A stretch of DNA of 64,000 nucleotides. It comes from CAYNJG01 sp964397295. GTDB lineage: Bacteria > Planctomycetota > Planctomycetia > Pirellulales > Pirellulaceae. The stretch is taken from positions 62,001 to 126,000 of the forward strand of contig CAYNJG010000001.1 in assembly GCA_964397295.1 (NCBI GenBank), given 5' to 3'. The notes beneath the pieces are model-generated. The model was not told the origin of the DNA. It did no database searches and worked only from the letters and a program-made list of their open reading frames with translations. Shown in pieces: positions 35,851 to 44,729 of the stretch (position 1 is the first letter of the stretch; each line of letters starts with the position of its first letter). Made by a program: the position numbers and the translations under genes.

Positions 35851-37074
35851 ATGAAGACGGAAAACACAGCACGCTTTGCCGGGATCTTCGTCATGATGGC
35901 GATCGTAATTTTGATCGCTATTTTGACCTTCTACGCTGCTGCGCCGAACAGAATCGAAACCGAATACGGAAAAGCCCGGGGCGCAGCAACCACGAGCGTA
36001 AACGGTACTTCCGTGTTCCTCGAAATGTTTCGCCAAGCTGGTGCGAAGGTCCGAATTGGATTGCGCCTATCATCTCGGATCAGCAAATCAGACACGCTCG
36101 TTTGGACGCCCAACTCTTTTGAACTCCCGTCGAACGAAGAAGTTACGTACTTGGAAAAGGAGTTTCTACAACTCGACGACTACCGTGAACGAACATTGAT
36201 CTATGTGGCACGCGACTACGAAGCAGCCATTGAATACTGGAAATTACAAGCGACCGAGGACGAGGGTAGCGAAGAGTACATCGAGAGTCTCCGCCAACGA
36301 GCGCGTAGCCAATCCGACCATGCGTATCTTCGGTCGCTGACTGGAAAGAAGCCAAAATGCAAATGGTTTTCAATCGACAACCAAGAGTCCTTTTTCACAG
36401 TCACTCCATCGGAAGGTACATGGTCGGGTGAACTCGATGCGGACAAAGTCGACTTGGCAGTTTCGGGTATACTAGCGCCAGCCAAGAAGACTAATAAAAA
36501 TTCTTTCGGTTACGCGAACAAGATACTCTTGGGATCAGCAGAGACTCCACTCATTCTCGAGATCAGCGACAGCAACAACTGGCCCAACGCCAAAGTTCTG
36601 GTGGTCCTAAACGGATCTTCGCTGCTCAATTATCCGCTAGTGAACCACGAAAATCGAAAAATCGCCAGTAAGATCATCGAGCATTGCAAAAACCCGGCGA
36701 AGGTTACGTTCTTAGAAAGCGGTCCTGTGGGCTTGCCCATATCCCAATCCGATTCGAATGATTATTCGGGCTTCGAAGCACTCACCGTATGGCCCATTAG
36801 CGCGATCCTCTTACACTTAATCGCTGCCGGTATTTTGTTTTGCTTCATGGTATTCCCAATATTTGGACGACCAAAAGAGTTTGTCAGCGATACTCCGAAC
36901 GATTTCCGAAAGCACATAAATGCAATTCAAGAGCTCTTTATACTGTCGAAGAATCGTCAAGCAGCCATCGCAAAAGTGAACCAGTATCGTCAGCTTGCTG
37001 AACAAGATCCAACCTTGAAGCGACCAACCGAAAAAACTGAATCCGGCAATCCGTTCAAAGTATCTCAAATATGA
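35851..37074 (+). CDS. DUF4350-domain membrane protein
   Basis: This 407-residue protein has an N-terminal membrane helix (FVMMAIVILIAILTFYAAA) and then a DUF4350-type domain: NGTSVFLEMFRQAGAKVRIG, SDTLVW and further alternation typical of a Rossmann-like GATase fold. A second membrane helix (about residue 315-335) precedes a soluble C-terminal tail (RKHINAIQELFILSKNRQAA), as is usual for DUF4350 proteins in MoxR operons. Its stop overlaps the MoxR start (ATGA). Confidence 0.78.
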   Translation: MKTENTARFAGIFVMMAIVILIAILTFYAAAPNRIETEYGKARGAATTSVNGTSVFLEMFRQAGAKVRIGLRLSSRISKSDTLVWTPNSFELPSNEEVTYLEKEFLQLDDYRERTLIYVARDYEAAIEYWKLQATEDEGSEEYIESLRQRARSQSDHAYLRSLTGKKPKCKWFSIDNQESFFTVTPSEGTWSGELDADKVDLAVSGILAPAKKTNKNSFGYANKILLGSAETPLILEISDSNNWPNAKVLVVLNGSSLLNYPLVNHENRKIASKIIEHCKNPAKVTFLESGPVGLPISQSDSNDYSGFEALTVWPISAILLHLIAAGILFCFMVFPIFGRPKEFVSDTPNDFRKHINAIQELFILSKNRQAAIAKVNQYRQLAEQDPTLKRPTEKTESGNPFKVSQI

Positions 37075-38303
37075 ATGAACCACCTTCGAGTAGTACTCCT
37101 AACCTGACTTTCAACTGCGGAAAGTGTGGGGAAGCGCTGCAAGTACCACAGTCTCTAGTTGGTACAGACGTTTCGTGTCCCAAGTGCCAACAAGTCACTG
37201 TCGCGTCGACCGCTCAGTCCCCCATACCACAAACCGCTGATGCTAATACTACTGCGTTCACGGATGTCACTGCCAATACCGATGAAAACCAATCATTGGA
37301 AATCAGCACGCGCCTGGAACTCAACAGCGTTGACGCACTGAGTGCCGCCGAAACGCCCACCAAGATACTGTTCAATAAGATCACGACCGAAATAGGAAAA
37401 CTATTCGTAGGCCAAGACGAATTGGTGATTGGAACTTTGGTCGCGTTGTTTTCCTCCGGTCATGTATTGATCGAAAGTGTTCCGGGTTTGGGGAAGACGC
37501 TCTTCGTTCGAACTCTTGGCCGTGTCCTTGGTATTCCATTTGGCCGAATTCAATTCACTGCGGACTTAATGCCTTCGGACATTACGGGTGCACCTATGTT
37601 CGATATGAAAACACAAGAGTTTCGTTTTCGACCCGGTCCCGTTTTTACGCAACTGCTACTAGCGGACGAAATCAATCGCTCGCCCGCAAAAACGCACGCC
37701 GCTTTGCTTGAGATCATGCAAGAGTTTCGTGTAACCATCGACGGAAAAAGTCACGCGCTCGATCGTCCCTTCCTCGTATTGGCAACGCAGAACCCGATCG
37801 AGTCAGAAGGTACTTACAATCTACCGGAAGCTCAACTTGACCGATTCATGTTCAAGCTGATGGCGACCTATCCTGAAAAGGACGAAGAAGCCAACATTCT
37901 TCGTCTACACAGCGAACAAACGGACATCAATGAACGATTGGAAAACGAAGTCCAAACCGTAACATCCGTCGCTGAAATCCTTAGCATCACGCAAGAGAAT
38001 TCGAAGATCCGCGTTGATGAAAAGCTTATCAATTACATCAATGAAATCGTACGAAAGACGAGAGAATGGCCTGGATTCCATTTGGGTGCGTCGCCGCGAG
38101 CTGGAATCGCTTTGATGCAAGGCGCTCGAACTCTGGCCGCTTTTTACGGCCGAGACTACGCCGTGCCAGATGATGTGGCACAGATTTCACTCCCTACGCT
38201 TCGCCATCGAGTCATTTTGTCAGCGGAAGCGGAAGTGGAAGGTATTGGCGTCGACGATTTGCTTACTGATCTCATTCGTAGCGTTGAGGTACCGCGTTTG
38301 TAA
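37071..38303 (+). CDS. MoxR-family AAA+ ATPase with N-terminal zinc ribbon
   Basis: This 410-residue protein is longer than standard MoxR (about 320-350) because of an N-terminal zinc ribbon (residues about 11-45, NCGKCGEALQ and SCPKCQQVT) and a Thr/Asn-rich linker. The AAA+ core starts near residue 100 and shows Walker A (ESVPGLGKTLFVRTL), Walker B (LLLADEINRSPAKTHAALLE), sensor 1 (LATQNPIESEGTYNLPEAQLD) and the C-terminal lid. MoxR ATPases act as chaperones with von Willebrand-type partners; the DUF58 protein directly after it is the expected partner. Gene order here is that of a complete MoxR module. Confidence 0.9.
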   Translation: MNEPPSSSTPNLTFNCGKCGEALQVPQSLVGTDVSCPKCQQVTVASTAQSPIPQTADANTTAFTDVTANTDENQSLEISTRLELNSVDALSAAETPTKILFNKITTEIGKLFVGQDELVIGTLVALFSSGHVLIESVPGLGKTLFVRTLGRVLGIPFGRIQFTADLMPSDITGAPMFDMKTQEFRFRPGPVFTQLLLADEINRSPAKTHAALLEIMQEFRVTIDGKSHALDRPFLVLATQNPIESEGTYNLPEAQLDRFMFKLMATYPEKDEEANILRLHSEQTDINERLENEVQTVTSVAEILSITQENSKIRVDEKLINYINEIVRKTREWPGFHLGASPRAGIALMQGARTLAAFYGRDYAVPDDVAQISLPTLRHRVILSAEAEVEGIGVDDLLTDLIRSVEVPRL

Positions 38304-39859
38304 TGGGTAGTGAACTCCTACTTAGCTTGGTCAATCAACTAAAAGCACTACCAGTTGTCACGCTGGCATTGTTTGCGTTGCCATTGGCCGGCTTGGCATG
38401 GTGGAAGCAGGTCTATCCTTCGAGCCGATTGCTTTCCTTACTGCTGCTGCCAACACTACCCACTTTCGGCGTTGTATTTCCTCAATTGGCGCGCATCATT
38501 CTGGCTGGATCCGTGTTAGCCCTTCCGTGGTCGATTTGGATGTACCGCAACAGCAATCTGTCCGCTTGGTCGACGATCTATGCGTTTCTTGTAGCAATTA
38601 CAGCGCTACTCTCGGTCATCTTATATCCGCTAACAGCAATGGTGATTGTTGATTTTCTAATCTTTGCTGTGGCGACATTCGATCTTGTTACCGTTGCGAG
38701 GAAGCGAGATTTTTTAGTGGAACGGAGCTGTCAAAAATCCGCGTCTCTCAAGAAATCACATCCCGTTGCTCTGACCATTAGCAACAAGAGTACGAGGAAA
38801 CGAATACTCGAAATCTGTGACGACCTGCCGCAAGAATTCACAGCGAACCCACCGAAGCTTGAAGCAACGCTTCCTCCGAAATCTCGCATACAACTCAAGT
38901 ACAAACTACTAGCGAGTCGTCGGGGTGCTTTTTCGATGGACCGAATTTTCCTGCGCGGGTCTACTCGGTGGAGCTTTTGGAATCGCATCATCAGAAAAGA
39001 GTGCGAAAACAAAATCAACGTTTACCCTGACATGAAACAGCTCGCCGAATTCGAGCTTTTGGCTCGGACAAATCGGCTAAGCCTGGTCGGTGTTCGCCGC
39101 ACCCGGCGCATCGGGCAAGACAATGACTTCGAACGACTACGTGACTATACGCTGGACGACAATTACAAGCACATCGATTGGAGAAGTACTGCTCGACGGC
39201 AAAAGCTAACCGTTCGTGATTTCCAAACGAGCCAAAGCCAACGCGTGATCTTTATGATCGACTGTGGCAGGATGATGACCAACAAAGTGGATGGTATCAG
39301 CATGCTCGATCATTCACTGAATGCGATGTTGATGCTTAGTTACGTGGCACTCCAGCGCGGTGATTCTGTCGGATTGCTCTGCTTTTCTAATCGAATTCAT
39401 TCATTCGTGCCGCCTCGCAGCGGAAAACGACAAATGAACCACTTGCTACAGTCTTCGTTCGATCGATTTCCGGAATTGGTCGAATCTCGATACTCGGAAG
39501 CGTTCTTTCATCTCTCGAAACACTGCCGAAAACGATCTCTCGTCATCCTCATTACAAACTTGATTGATGAGATCAACGCGAATCAGATTCACAAACATCT
39601 GCGTACGATGGTAGGTCGCCATTTGCCGCTGGGTGTGTTACTCCGCGATCAAGATCTGTTTTCTGCTGCCGATACAAATTGGCGATCCGATCGAGAACTC
39701 TATCGGTCTGCTGCTGCCGCTGAAATCGTTTGTTGGCGACATGATGTGATTCGAGATCTAAAACATCAAGGTGTCTTGGCATTGGACTTGCCGCCCGCTG
39801 ATATGACGGCGCCGCTAATCAATCAATACCTTGAGGTAAAAGCGAGGCATCTGCTGTAG
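38303..39859 (+). CDS. DUF58 protein (von Willebrand A-like), MoxR partner
   Basis: This 518-residue protein has two or more N-terminal membrane helices and a large cytoplasmic part with the DUF58 signature GQDNDFERLRDYTLDDNYKH followed by IDWRSTARRQKLTVRDF. A degenerate von Willebrand A domain follows (VIFMIDCGRMMTNKVDG) with the MIDAS-like DxGxx pattern only partly kept. The start codon overlaps the MoxR stop (TAATG). DUF58 proteins are the regular partners of MoxR ATPases; the pair may install metal cofactors or assemble envelope proteins. The stop is 12 bp before coaX. Confidence 0.88.
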   Translation: MGSELLLSLVNQLKALPVVTLALFALPLAGLAWWKQVYPSSRLLSLLLLPTLPTFGVVFPQLARIILAGSVLALPWSIWMYRNSNLSAWSTIYAFLVAITALLSVILYPLTAMVIVDFLIFAVATFDLVTVARKRDFLVERSCQKSASLKKSHPVALTISNKSTRKRILEICDDLPQEFTANPPKLEATLPPKSRIQLKYKLLASRRGAFSMDRIFLRGSTRWSFWNRIIRKECENKINVYPDMKQLAEFELLARTNRLSLVGVRRTRRIGQDNDFERLRDYTLDDNYKHIDWRSTARRQKLTVRDFQTSQSQRVIFMIDCGRMMTNKVDGISMLDHSLNAMLMLSYVALQRGDSVGLLCFSNRIHSFVPPRSGKRQMNHLLQSSFDRFPELVESRYSEAFFHLSKHCRKRSLVILITNLIDEINANQIHKHLRTMVGRHLPLGVLLRDQDLFSAADTNWRSDRELYRSAAAAEIVCWRHDVIRDLKHQGVLALDLPPADMTAPLINQYLEVKARHLL

Positions 39860-39871
39860 ATTGGCAGGCAT

Positions 39872-40633
39872 ATGAACAGTTCGCTAATGGTCGCCGATGT
39901 TGGCAACTCGTCCATCCACATTGGTGAGTTTCTAGACGACGACGAATCGACACAACTCACCAATCCAATTCGCACCGTTGATTTTCCAGCCAACGAACTC
40001 GATTTCGACGTGATGGAGGACTGGATCAACAAGTCCGGATCTCGGCAACATCGCTGGAGGGTCGGGTCGGTCAATCGTCGGAGTCTCGACTCCTTACTAA
40101 GCTGGCTTGAACGAAGAAACGTTCATGTTCACATAGTCACCTACGAAGATTTTGACCTGTCTATTGTATTGAAGTATCCGGACAAGATCGGCATCGATCG
40201 GCTCGCTGCGGCCGCGGCGGCCAATCGTTTGCGGTCAGAGAATCACGCCGCAATCGTGGTCGATGCGGGCACCGCGATCACGATCGATTGCGTTACTGGT
40301 TCCGGCCAATTCATCGGCGGAATGATTGCACCGGGCCTTCAATCGGGCTTTACACTCTTAGAACGAAACACCGACCAACTTCCGAATACGAGCCTCGATG
40401 CTTCGCCTGGTTTGATCGGCGACAACACGACACATGCTATTCAAGCAGGCGTATATTGGATGGCAGTGGGAGGTATCGAACACGTCATCGCAAAATTAAA
40501 AAACGAACTGGCTAGCCCGTGCAACGTATTTGTCACCGGCGGATCGATGCGGTTGATCTATCCCAGTCTGCAAATCAAGACCAAGCACGTTCCGCACCTT
40601 GTTCTATCTGGCCTAGCGCTAGCAAAGTCATGA
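39872..40633 (+). CDS. coaX: Type III pantothenate kinase
   Basis: This 253-residue enzyme would phosphorylate pantothenate as the first step of coenzyme A synthesis. The N-terminal ATP motif is VADVGNSSIHIGEF, the pantothenate motif is YPDKIGIDRLAAAAAAN, and the second ATP segment is VVDAGTAITIDCVT, followed by GGMIAPGLQSGF. All core CoaX motifs are present. It follows the DUF58 gene by 12 bp, so it may be transcribed with the MoxR module, and its stop overlaps the start of the MnmE-like gene in ATGA. Confidence 0.93.
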   Translation: MNSSLMVADVGNSSIHIGEFLDDDESTQLTNPIRTVDFPANELDFDVMEDWINKSGSRQHRWRVGSVNRRSLDSLLSWLERRNVHVHIVTYEDFDLSIVLKYPDKIGIDRLAAAAAANRLRSENHAAIVVDAGTAITIDCVTGSGQFIGGMIAPGLQSGFTLLERNTDQLPNTSLDASPGLIGDNTTHAIQAGVYWMAVGGIEHVIAKLKNELASPCNVFVTGGSMRLIYPSLQIKTKHVPHLVLSGLALAKS

Positions 40634-41763
40634 GCGAAACGATTGCCACGCTGCTCACTGGTCGAGGTCGCGGCGCTGTTGCGAGCATTGCGATTGCTGG
40701 CTGCAAAGCGGAAGAGCTGGTTCTAAGACACTTTAAGTCTGCCAACTCTTCGCTCGAACATTTGCAGCGTGACCGAATTTACTTTGGTACATGGCGTTGG
40801 AAAGAATACAGCGAAGAACTGGTTATTTGTCGTACGGGTGAGCAACAGATCGAGATTCACTGCCACGGCGGAAAACTCGCAGCTAAGAACATTCTTTTTT
40901 CTCTGTCTGATTCTGGTGCCCGATCCATAGTGGCAAACGAATGGGCAACATTGTCGTGCAACAATCGCTTTGTGTTCGAGGCAACGAACCTCCTACCCCT
41001 CGCCAGAACCGAAAGAAGTGTTTCGATTTTGCTGGATCAGATTCGAGGTGCGTTACCTCAACTGTTTGCCCAAATTCGTAAGGAAATGAAGGTCGACCCA
41101 GCTGCGTCGATTGAACAGCTGGAATCTGTTCTTTCGCTCGCTTCTCTTGGTGATACGTTAACTCGCCCATTTTCGGTTGCTTTGATTGGGCCACCAAACG
41201 CTGGTAAGAGCAGCCTTGTGAATGCTATCGTTGGATTCGAACGGGCTATCGTATTCGACCAACCAGGAACAACTCGCGATGTCGTTTCTGCCGAAACGGC
41301 CTTAGATGGTTGGCATGTTTCTCTGTTGGATACCGCTGGCATCCGAGAGTCGGACAACCGAATCGAAAGAGTAGGAATCGAGAAAGCGAAACGAGAGTCC
41401 GCTGTGGCCGATTTGGTACTACTGGTTGAAGATGTTTCAAACGAGGTCCGATCTTCGCTCGCTATCACAATCCCGGACGAAACGAAAACCATTTCGGTCG
41501 GCACCAAGCTTGACTTGGTTGCAGACAACGTTGACCAAACGATGTTTTCGCATCTGGATGTGCTGACTAGTTCAACTACGGGTGACGGTATCGAACTTCT
41601 GTGCGAACGGATCGTTCGCGAGTTGGTACCTTTGGTGCCTCCCGCCGGTGTGGCCGTTCCGACCTCGCCATGGCAAGTCGAACAGGTCAAGCGACTACTA
41701 GCAATGCTTCGCCAGCAATCGTTCGATGATGCGATTGGTTTTCTAAGCGAATTGCTCGATTGA
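40630..41763 (+). CDS. MnmE/TrmE-like GTPase lacking the C-terminal catalytic motif
   Basis: This 377-residue protein is related to the tRNA-modifying GTPase MnmE (about 450 residues). The N-terminal tetrahydrofolate-binding-like domain is recognisable (TIATLLTGRGRGAVASIAIA, IEIHCHGGKLAAK), the G domain is complete with G1 (GPPNAGKSSLVNA), the G2 region (PGTTRDVV) and G3 (DTAGIRE), and the following helices are short. The family end motif FCIGK with its catalytic cysteine is absent: the protein ends in GFLSELLD. It therefore probably does not modify tRNA wobble uridine by the usual chemistry. The ATG at 40630 overlaps the coaX stop. A true MnmE elsewhere in the genome would support a paralogue role. 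Confidence 0.8.
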   Translation: MSETIATLLTGRGRGAVASIAIAGCKAEELVLRHFKSANSSLEHLQRDRIYFGTWRWKEYSEELVICRTGEQQIEIHCHGGKLAAKNILFSLSDSGARSIVANEWATLSCNNRFVFEATNLLPLARTERSVSILLDQIRGALPQLFAQIRKEMKVDPAASIEQLESVLSLASLGDTLTRPFSVALIGPPNAGKSSLVNAIVGFERAIVFDQPGTTRDVVSAETALDGWHVSLLDTAGIRESDNRIERVGIEKAKRESAVADLVLLVEDVSNEVRSSLAITIPDETKTISVGTKLDLVADNVDQTMFSHLDVLTSSTTGDGIELLCERIVRELVPLVPPAGVAVPTSPWQVEQVKRLLAMLRQQSFDDAIGFLSELLD

Positions 41764-41950
41764 ATGTTCGAATTCTTCTCTATTCTACCTAGATTTCTTT
41801 GCAGCCTCGCAGAACCGATAGGTTTTGACGAATCCTTCTATATTTCACAGCCGAAACAACCGATCCAATAGTGACCCAGCTTTGAATTCGAGGCTCGGGA
41901 TAGGTCGGCAACCAACCTTCATGTTGGCTGGTTCACTTAGGAGTTCTGAA

Positions 41951-44128
41951 ATGTCATCGCGATTTAGTCACTCGGCGGTTTGGGTTAGCTTCCTGTCTTT
42001 ATTGGTTGCTTCTTGTATGTCGATCGAGGCTCACGCTTGGCAATTCAGGGATCTCGACGCCGATGCTCCATCTTCAGAGACAGACAATTCGGACGTCGAC
42101 TCGCTTCTGGATTTGGTCCCAACAAACGAAACCTTCGTCGCGCCAGTCAAAGAAAAAGCGAAAGTTGAAATAAAGGTACCTGCCAAACCTGCATCGCCGG
42201 AACCTCCTAAGGTTGCTCCAGTTGTTGAAAAGCCGAAGCTTTCGGAAATCGTCGTGCCAAAGCCTGAGCCTATTCCAATGCCTGAGCTTCAGGCGGATGA
42301 AGAGCCAGCGGCCATACCTGAAGAACTCATTGCGGATGAAGTTGAGCCAGTCGAGGAAGAACCGGCTGTTGAAGGCAATCCGTTGGACTGGTTCAGCAAA
42401 AACAATCCTGGGCATGATCAGCACTATGCGGCAATCGAAGCTGCAAAGTTCAACGGGATTCAACCTGGCTTTTCTACCTTAGAGGAGATGGTCGAAAACT
42501 GGGGAGAGACAACGCAATCCATAGAGCATGACGATGGGTCGTCCACGCTGGTCTACGAAATTCCATCGTTCAAGCAAGTAGATGTTTCGGTAGACAAAGC
42601 AGGTATCATATCCGGGATTATTATCCATCTTGCGAAACCACTATCAGTGGAACATGTATCGAAGGAACTTGGTATTGGCGGACTTCAGGCTGTACCCATT
42701 CCAGACCAGTACGGCGAAGTCCTTGGCCAGGCTTATCCTGAACGTGGACTGCTATTCAGCTTCACAGAAAACATCAAAGCGATTCGAGTTTCGACGATCC
42801 TTTTGGAACCCGTTTCAGCCGAAATGTTTCGCTTGCGGGCTCAATACGACTTTGCCAACAACTACACGCGTTCATTGCTTGACCTAACGCAAGCAATCAA
42901 GATCAATCCGAAAGACGCGGAAGCTCATTGGATGCGAGCCCAGTACTTGGACGTCATGGGCAAGTCTCGTGATGCCATGGCATCCGTACAAAAAGCAATT
43001 CGGCTGCAACCAACAAACCCAGTCTATCGACTGACGCGAGCTCGTCTGTACGCAAAGACGAATCGGTTGCTTACCGGCATGGAAGAAGTGAAAGAGATCA
43101 TTCGCGAATTGGATCTTCCGCCGGAAATCAATGGCCAAGCACACAATCTACTCGGCGACATGTACGCCATGGGCCGGCGAGCAGATCATCAACTTGCACT
43201 GAAGCATCACTTGAAGGCGATAGACCACTCGGTGAAAGCGGTTAGTGATCGTCGATTTGCGGTTCGTCGCGCAGCCAAGCATGTTTTGGTAAACGCACAC
43301 GTTTCTGTTGCTCGCGACATCGCGATGGGCAACTTCCAACGACAAATCCAGGTTGTGCCCAAGTGGTTACTGCGAGCAACGGAAATGGCTGACGAGTTTA
43401 TCTCGGACGACCAGGGTGATGAATTGCTGCAAATGCAGATTTTCCGTGACACGTTGGCTTCTTACGCCGAATTGAAAACTGGCAACTTTGATGCTGCTAT
43501 TGCTGTCGAAGAAGCTCTGAGGACGGGTCGTCAGATGATCGCTGATGCGTCTGACGATGCGTACAAAACTCAGGTCGAACGTATGTTGGCTGAGTCTTTG
43601 TTCCATGCATCCCGAATTAACCGAGCCCGCGGTCAGTATGATCTGGCCATGAAGTTTGCAAATAACGCCTTGGGTTTGCTTGAAGGATCGAAGGGTGACT
43701 GGGAGCCAGTCGCACACGACCGCTACTTGGAATCGCAATTGTATTTCGTCGTGGGATCGATCCACGCAGTCCGAGATAGCGATCATGAAGAGGCGGTCGC
43801 TTGGTACGCCAAAGCCAGACGACGACTTACAAGTTCATCCAGTCACGCTTCGCCGTTGTATTCCAATCGTGCTCATGGCGAAATGTATGTCAGCATGGGT
43901 CTCTCCTATTGGGAAACCCAAGAGAAAGACGACGCTATCCGGCTTACCATGCAGGGTGCAGAGGTTATGAAAGAGGCTGTGGAAGACGGCACGTTACTGC
44001 TAAAAGCCATGGCTGTACCTTACGGAAATCTGGCGACGATGCACGGGACACTTGGAAACAGTTCCAAGTCACAAGAGTTCGCCAAACTTGTCGCGAAAAT
44101 CGACAATGTTGGATCTAAAACTCGCTAG
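41951..44128 (+). CDS. Secreted TPR-repeat protein
   Basis: A strong ribosome-binding site (AGGAG, 41939-41943) sets the start at ATG 41951, giving 725 residues with a signal peptide (VWVSFLSLLVASCMSIEAHA). Residues about 55-135 are rich in Pro, Glu and Lys. A globular segment follows (about 150-270), then TPR-like helices: RSLLDLTQAIKINPKDAEAH, AMASVQKAIRLQPTNPVYRL and several weaker ones to the C-terminus. The protein should act outside the cytoplasm, probably as a protein-binding scaffold; no enzyme domain is seen. It stands alone between the MnmE-like gene and fxsA. Confidence 0.75.
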   Translation: MSSRFSHSAVWVSFLSLLVASCMSIEAHAWQFRDLDADAPSSETDNSDVDSLLDLVPTNETFVAPVKEKAKVEIKVPAKPASPEPPKVAPVVEKPKLSEIVVPKPEPIPMPELQADEEPAAIPEELIADEVEPVEEEPAVEGNPLDWFSKNNPGHDQHYAAIEAAKFNGIQPGFSTLEEMVENWGETTQSIEHDDGSSTLVYEIPSFKQVDVSVDKAGIISGIIIHLAKPLSVEHVSKELGIGGLQAVPIPDQYGEVLGQAYPERGLLFSFTENIKAIRVSTILLEPVSAEMFRLRAQYDFANNYTRSLLDLTQAIKINPKDAEAHWMRAQYLDVMGKSRDAMASVQKAIRLQPTNPVYRLTRARLYAKTNRLLTGMEEVKEIIRELDLPPEINGQAHNLLGDMYAMGRRADHQLALKHHLKAIDHSVKAVSDRRFAVRRAAKHVLVNAHVSVARDIAMGNFQRQIQVVPKWLLRATEMADEFISDDQGDELLQMQIFRDTLASYAELKTGNFDAAIAVEEALRTGRQMIADASDDAYKTQVERMLAESLFHASRINRARGQYDLAMKFANNALGLLEGSKGDWEPVAHDRYLESQLYFVVGSIHAVRDSDHEEAVAWYAKARRRLTSSSSHASPLYSNRAHGEMYVSMGLSYWETQEKDDAIRLTMQGAEVMKEAVEDGTLLLKAMAVPYGNLATMHGTLGNSSKSQEFAKLVAKIDNVGSKTR

Positions 44129-44216
44129 TTCGGGTTGAAGATCGCTACAATCTGGGTTCGCCGACGAATAACAGTTATCGCTCTGAGCTGTTGTCTGAAC
44201 CCTTTGTAAATTCGAT

Positions 44217-44720
44217 ATGTTCGCTCGACTAGCTATTCTGTTCGTTTCGATTCCGCTGATCGAAGTCTATCTGCTTTTGCGGCTGAACGAACTGACCGGA
44301 AACGCGGTCACGACAATTGGTTTGATACTTCTCACCGGTGTCGTTGGTGCTTGGTTGGCAAAGCAGCAGGGCCTGAGCACCATCAATCGCATTCAGAAGG
44401 CGACGTCCGAAGGAAGATTGCCGGCGCAAGAGTTAGTCGACGGTGGAATGATACTGTTTGCCGCGGCGCTATTATTGACGCCTGGAATCATGACGGATGC
44501 GTTCGGTTTCTCTCTTTTGATACCGCCGTGTAGAGCGTTTTACCGCAAGGTATTAAAACGCTATTTTCCAAAACCTAACGTCCAATTTCACGCCGGACCT
44601 TTTGGTCAACCTGGCACCAGTGGATCACCTTTTGATCCGAATGTCGTCGACGGATCGGCCAGATCGGTGGATGAAACTCCGCCGATAAAAACGTTGGAAC
44701 TTGATAACGATGATGCGTAG
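44217..44720 (+). CDS. fxsA: FxsA-family membrane protein
   Basis: This 167-residue protein matches FxsA: a first helix with FVSIPLIEVYLLLRL, then GLILLTGVVGAWLAKQQGL, a basic loop (NRIQKATSEGRLPAQELVDG) and LLLTPGIMTDAFGFSLLIPP. FxsA is a small inner-membrane protein that, in E. coli, eases exclusion of phage T7 when overproduced; its normal role is unknown. The C-terminal 45 residues are hydrophilic and variable. It is convergent with gyrB. Confidence 0.9.
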   Translation: MFARLAILFVSIPLIEVYLLLRLNELTGNAVTTIGLILLTGVVGAWLAKQQGLSTINRIQKATSEGRLPAQELVDGGMILFAAALLLTPGIMTDAFGFSLLIPPCRAFYRKVLKRYFPKPNVQFHAGPFGQPGTSGSPFDPNVVDGSARSVDETPPIKTLELDNDDA

Positions 44721-44729
44721 TCGGAAAAA

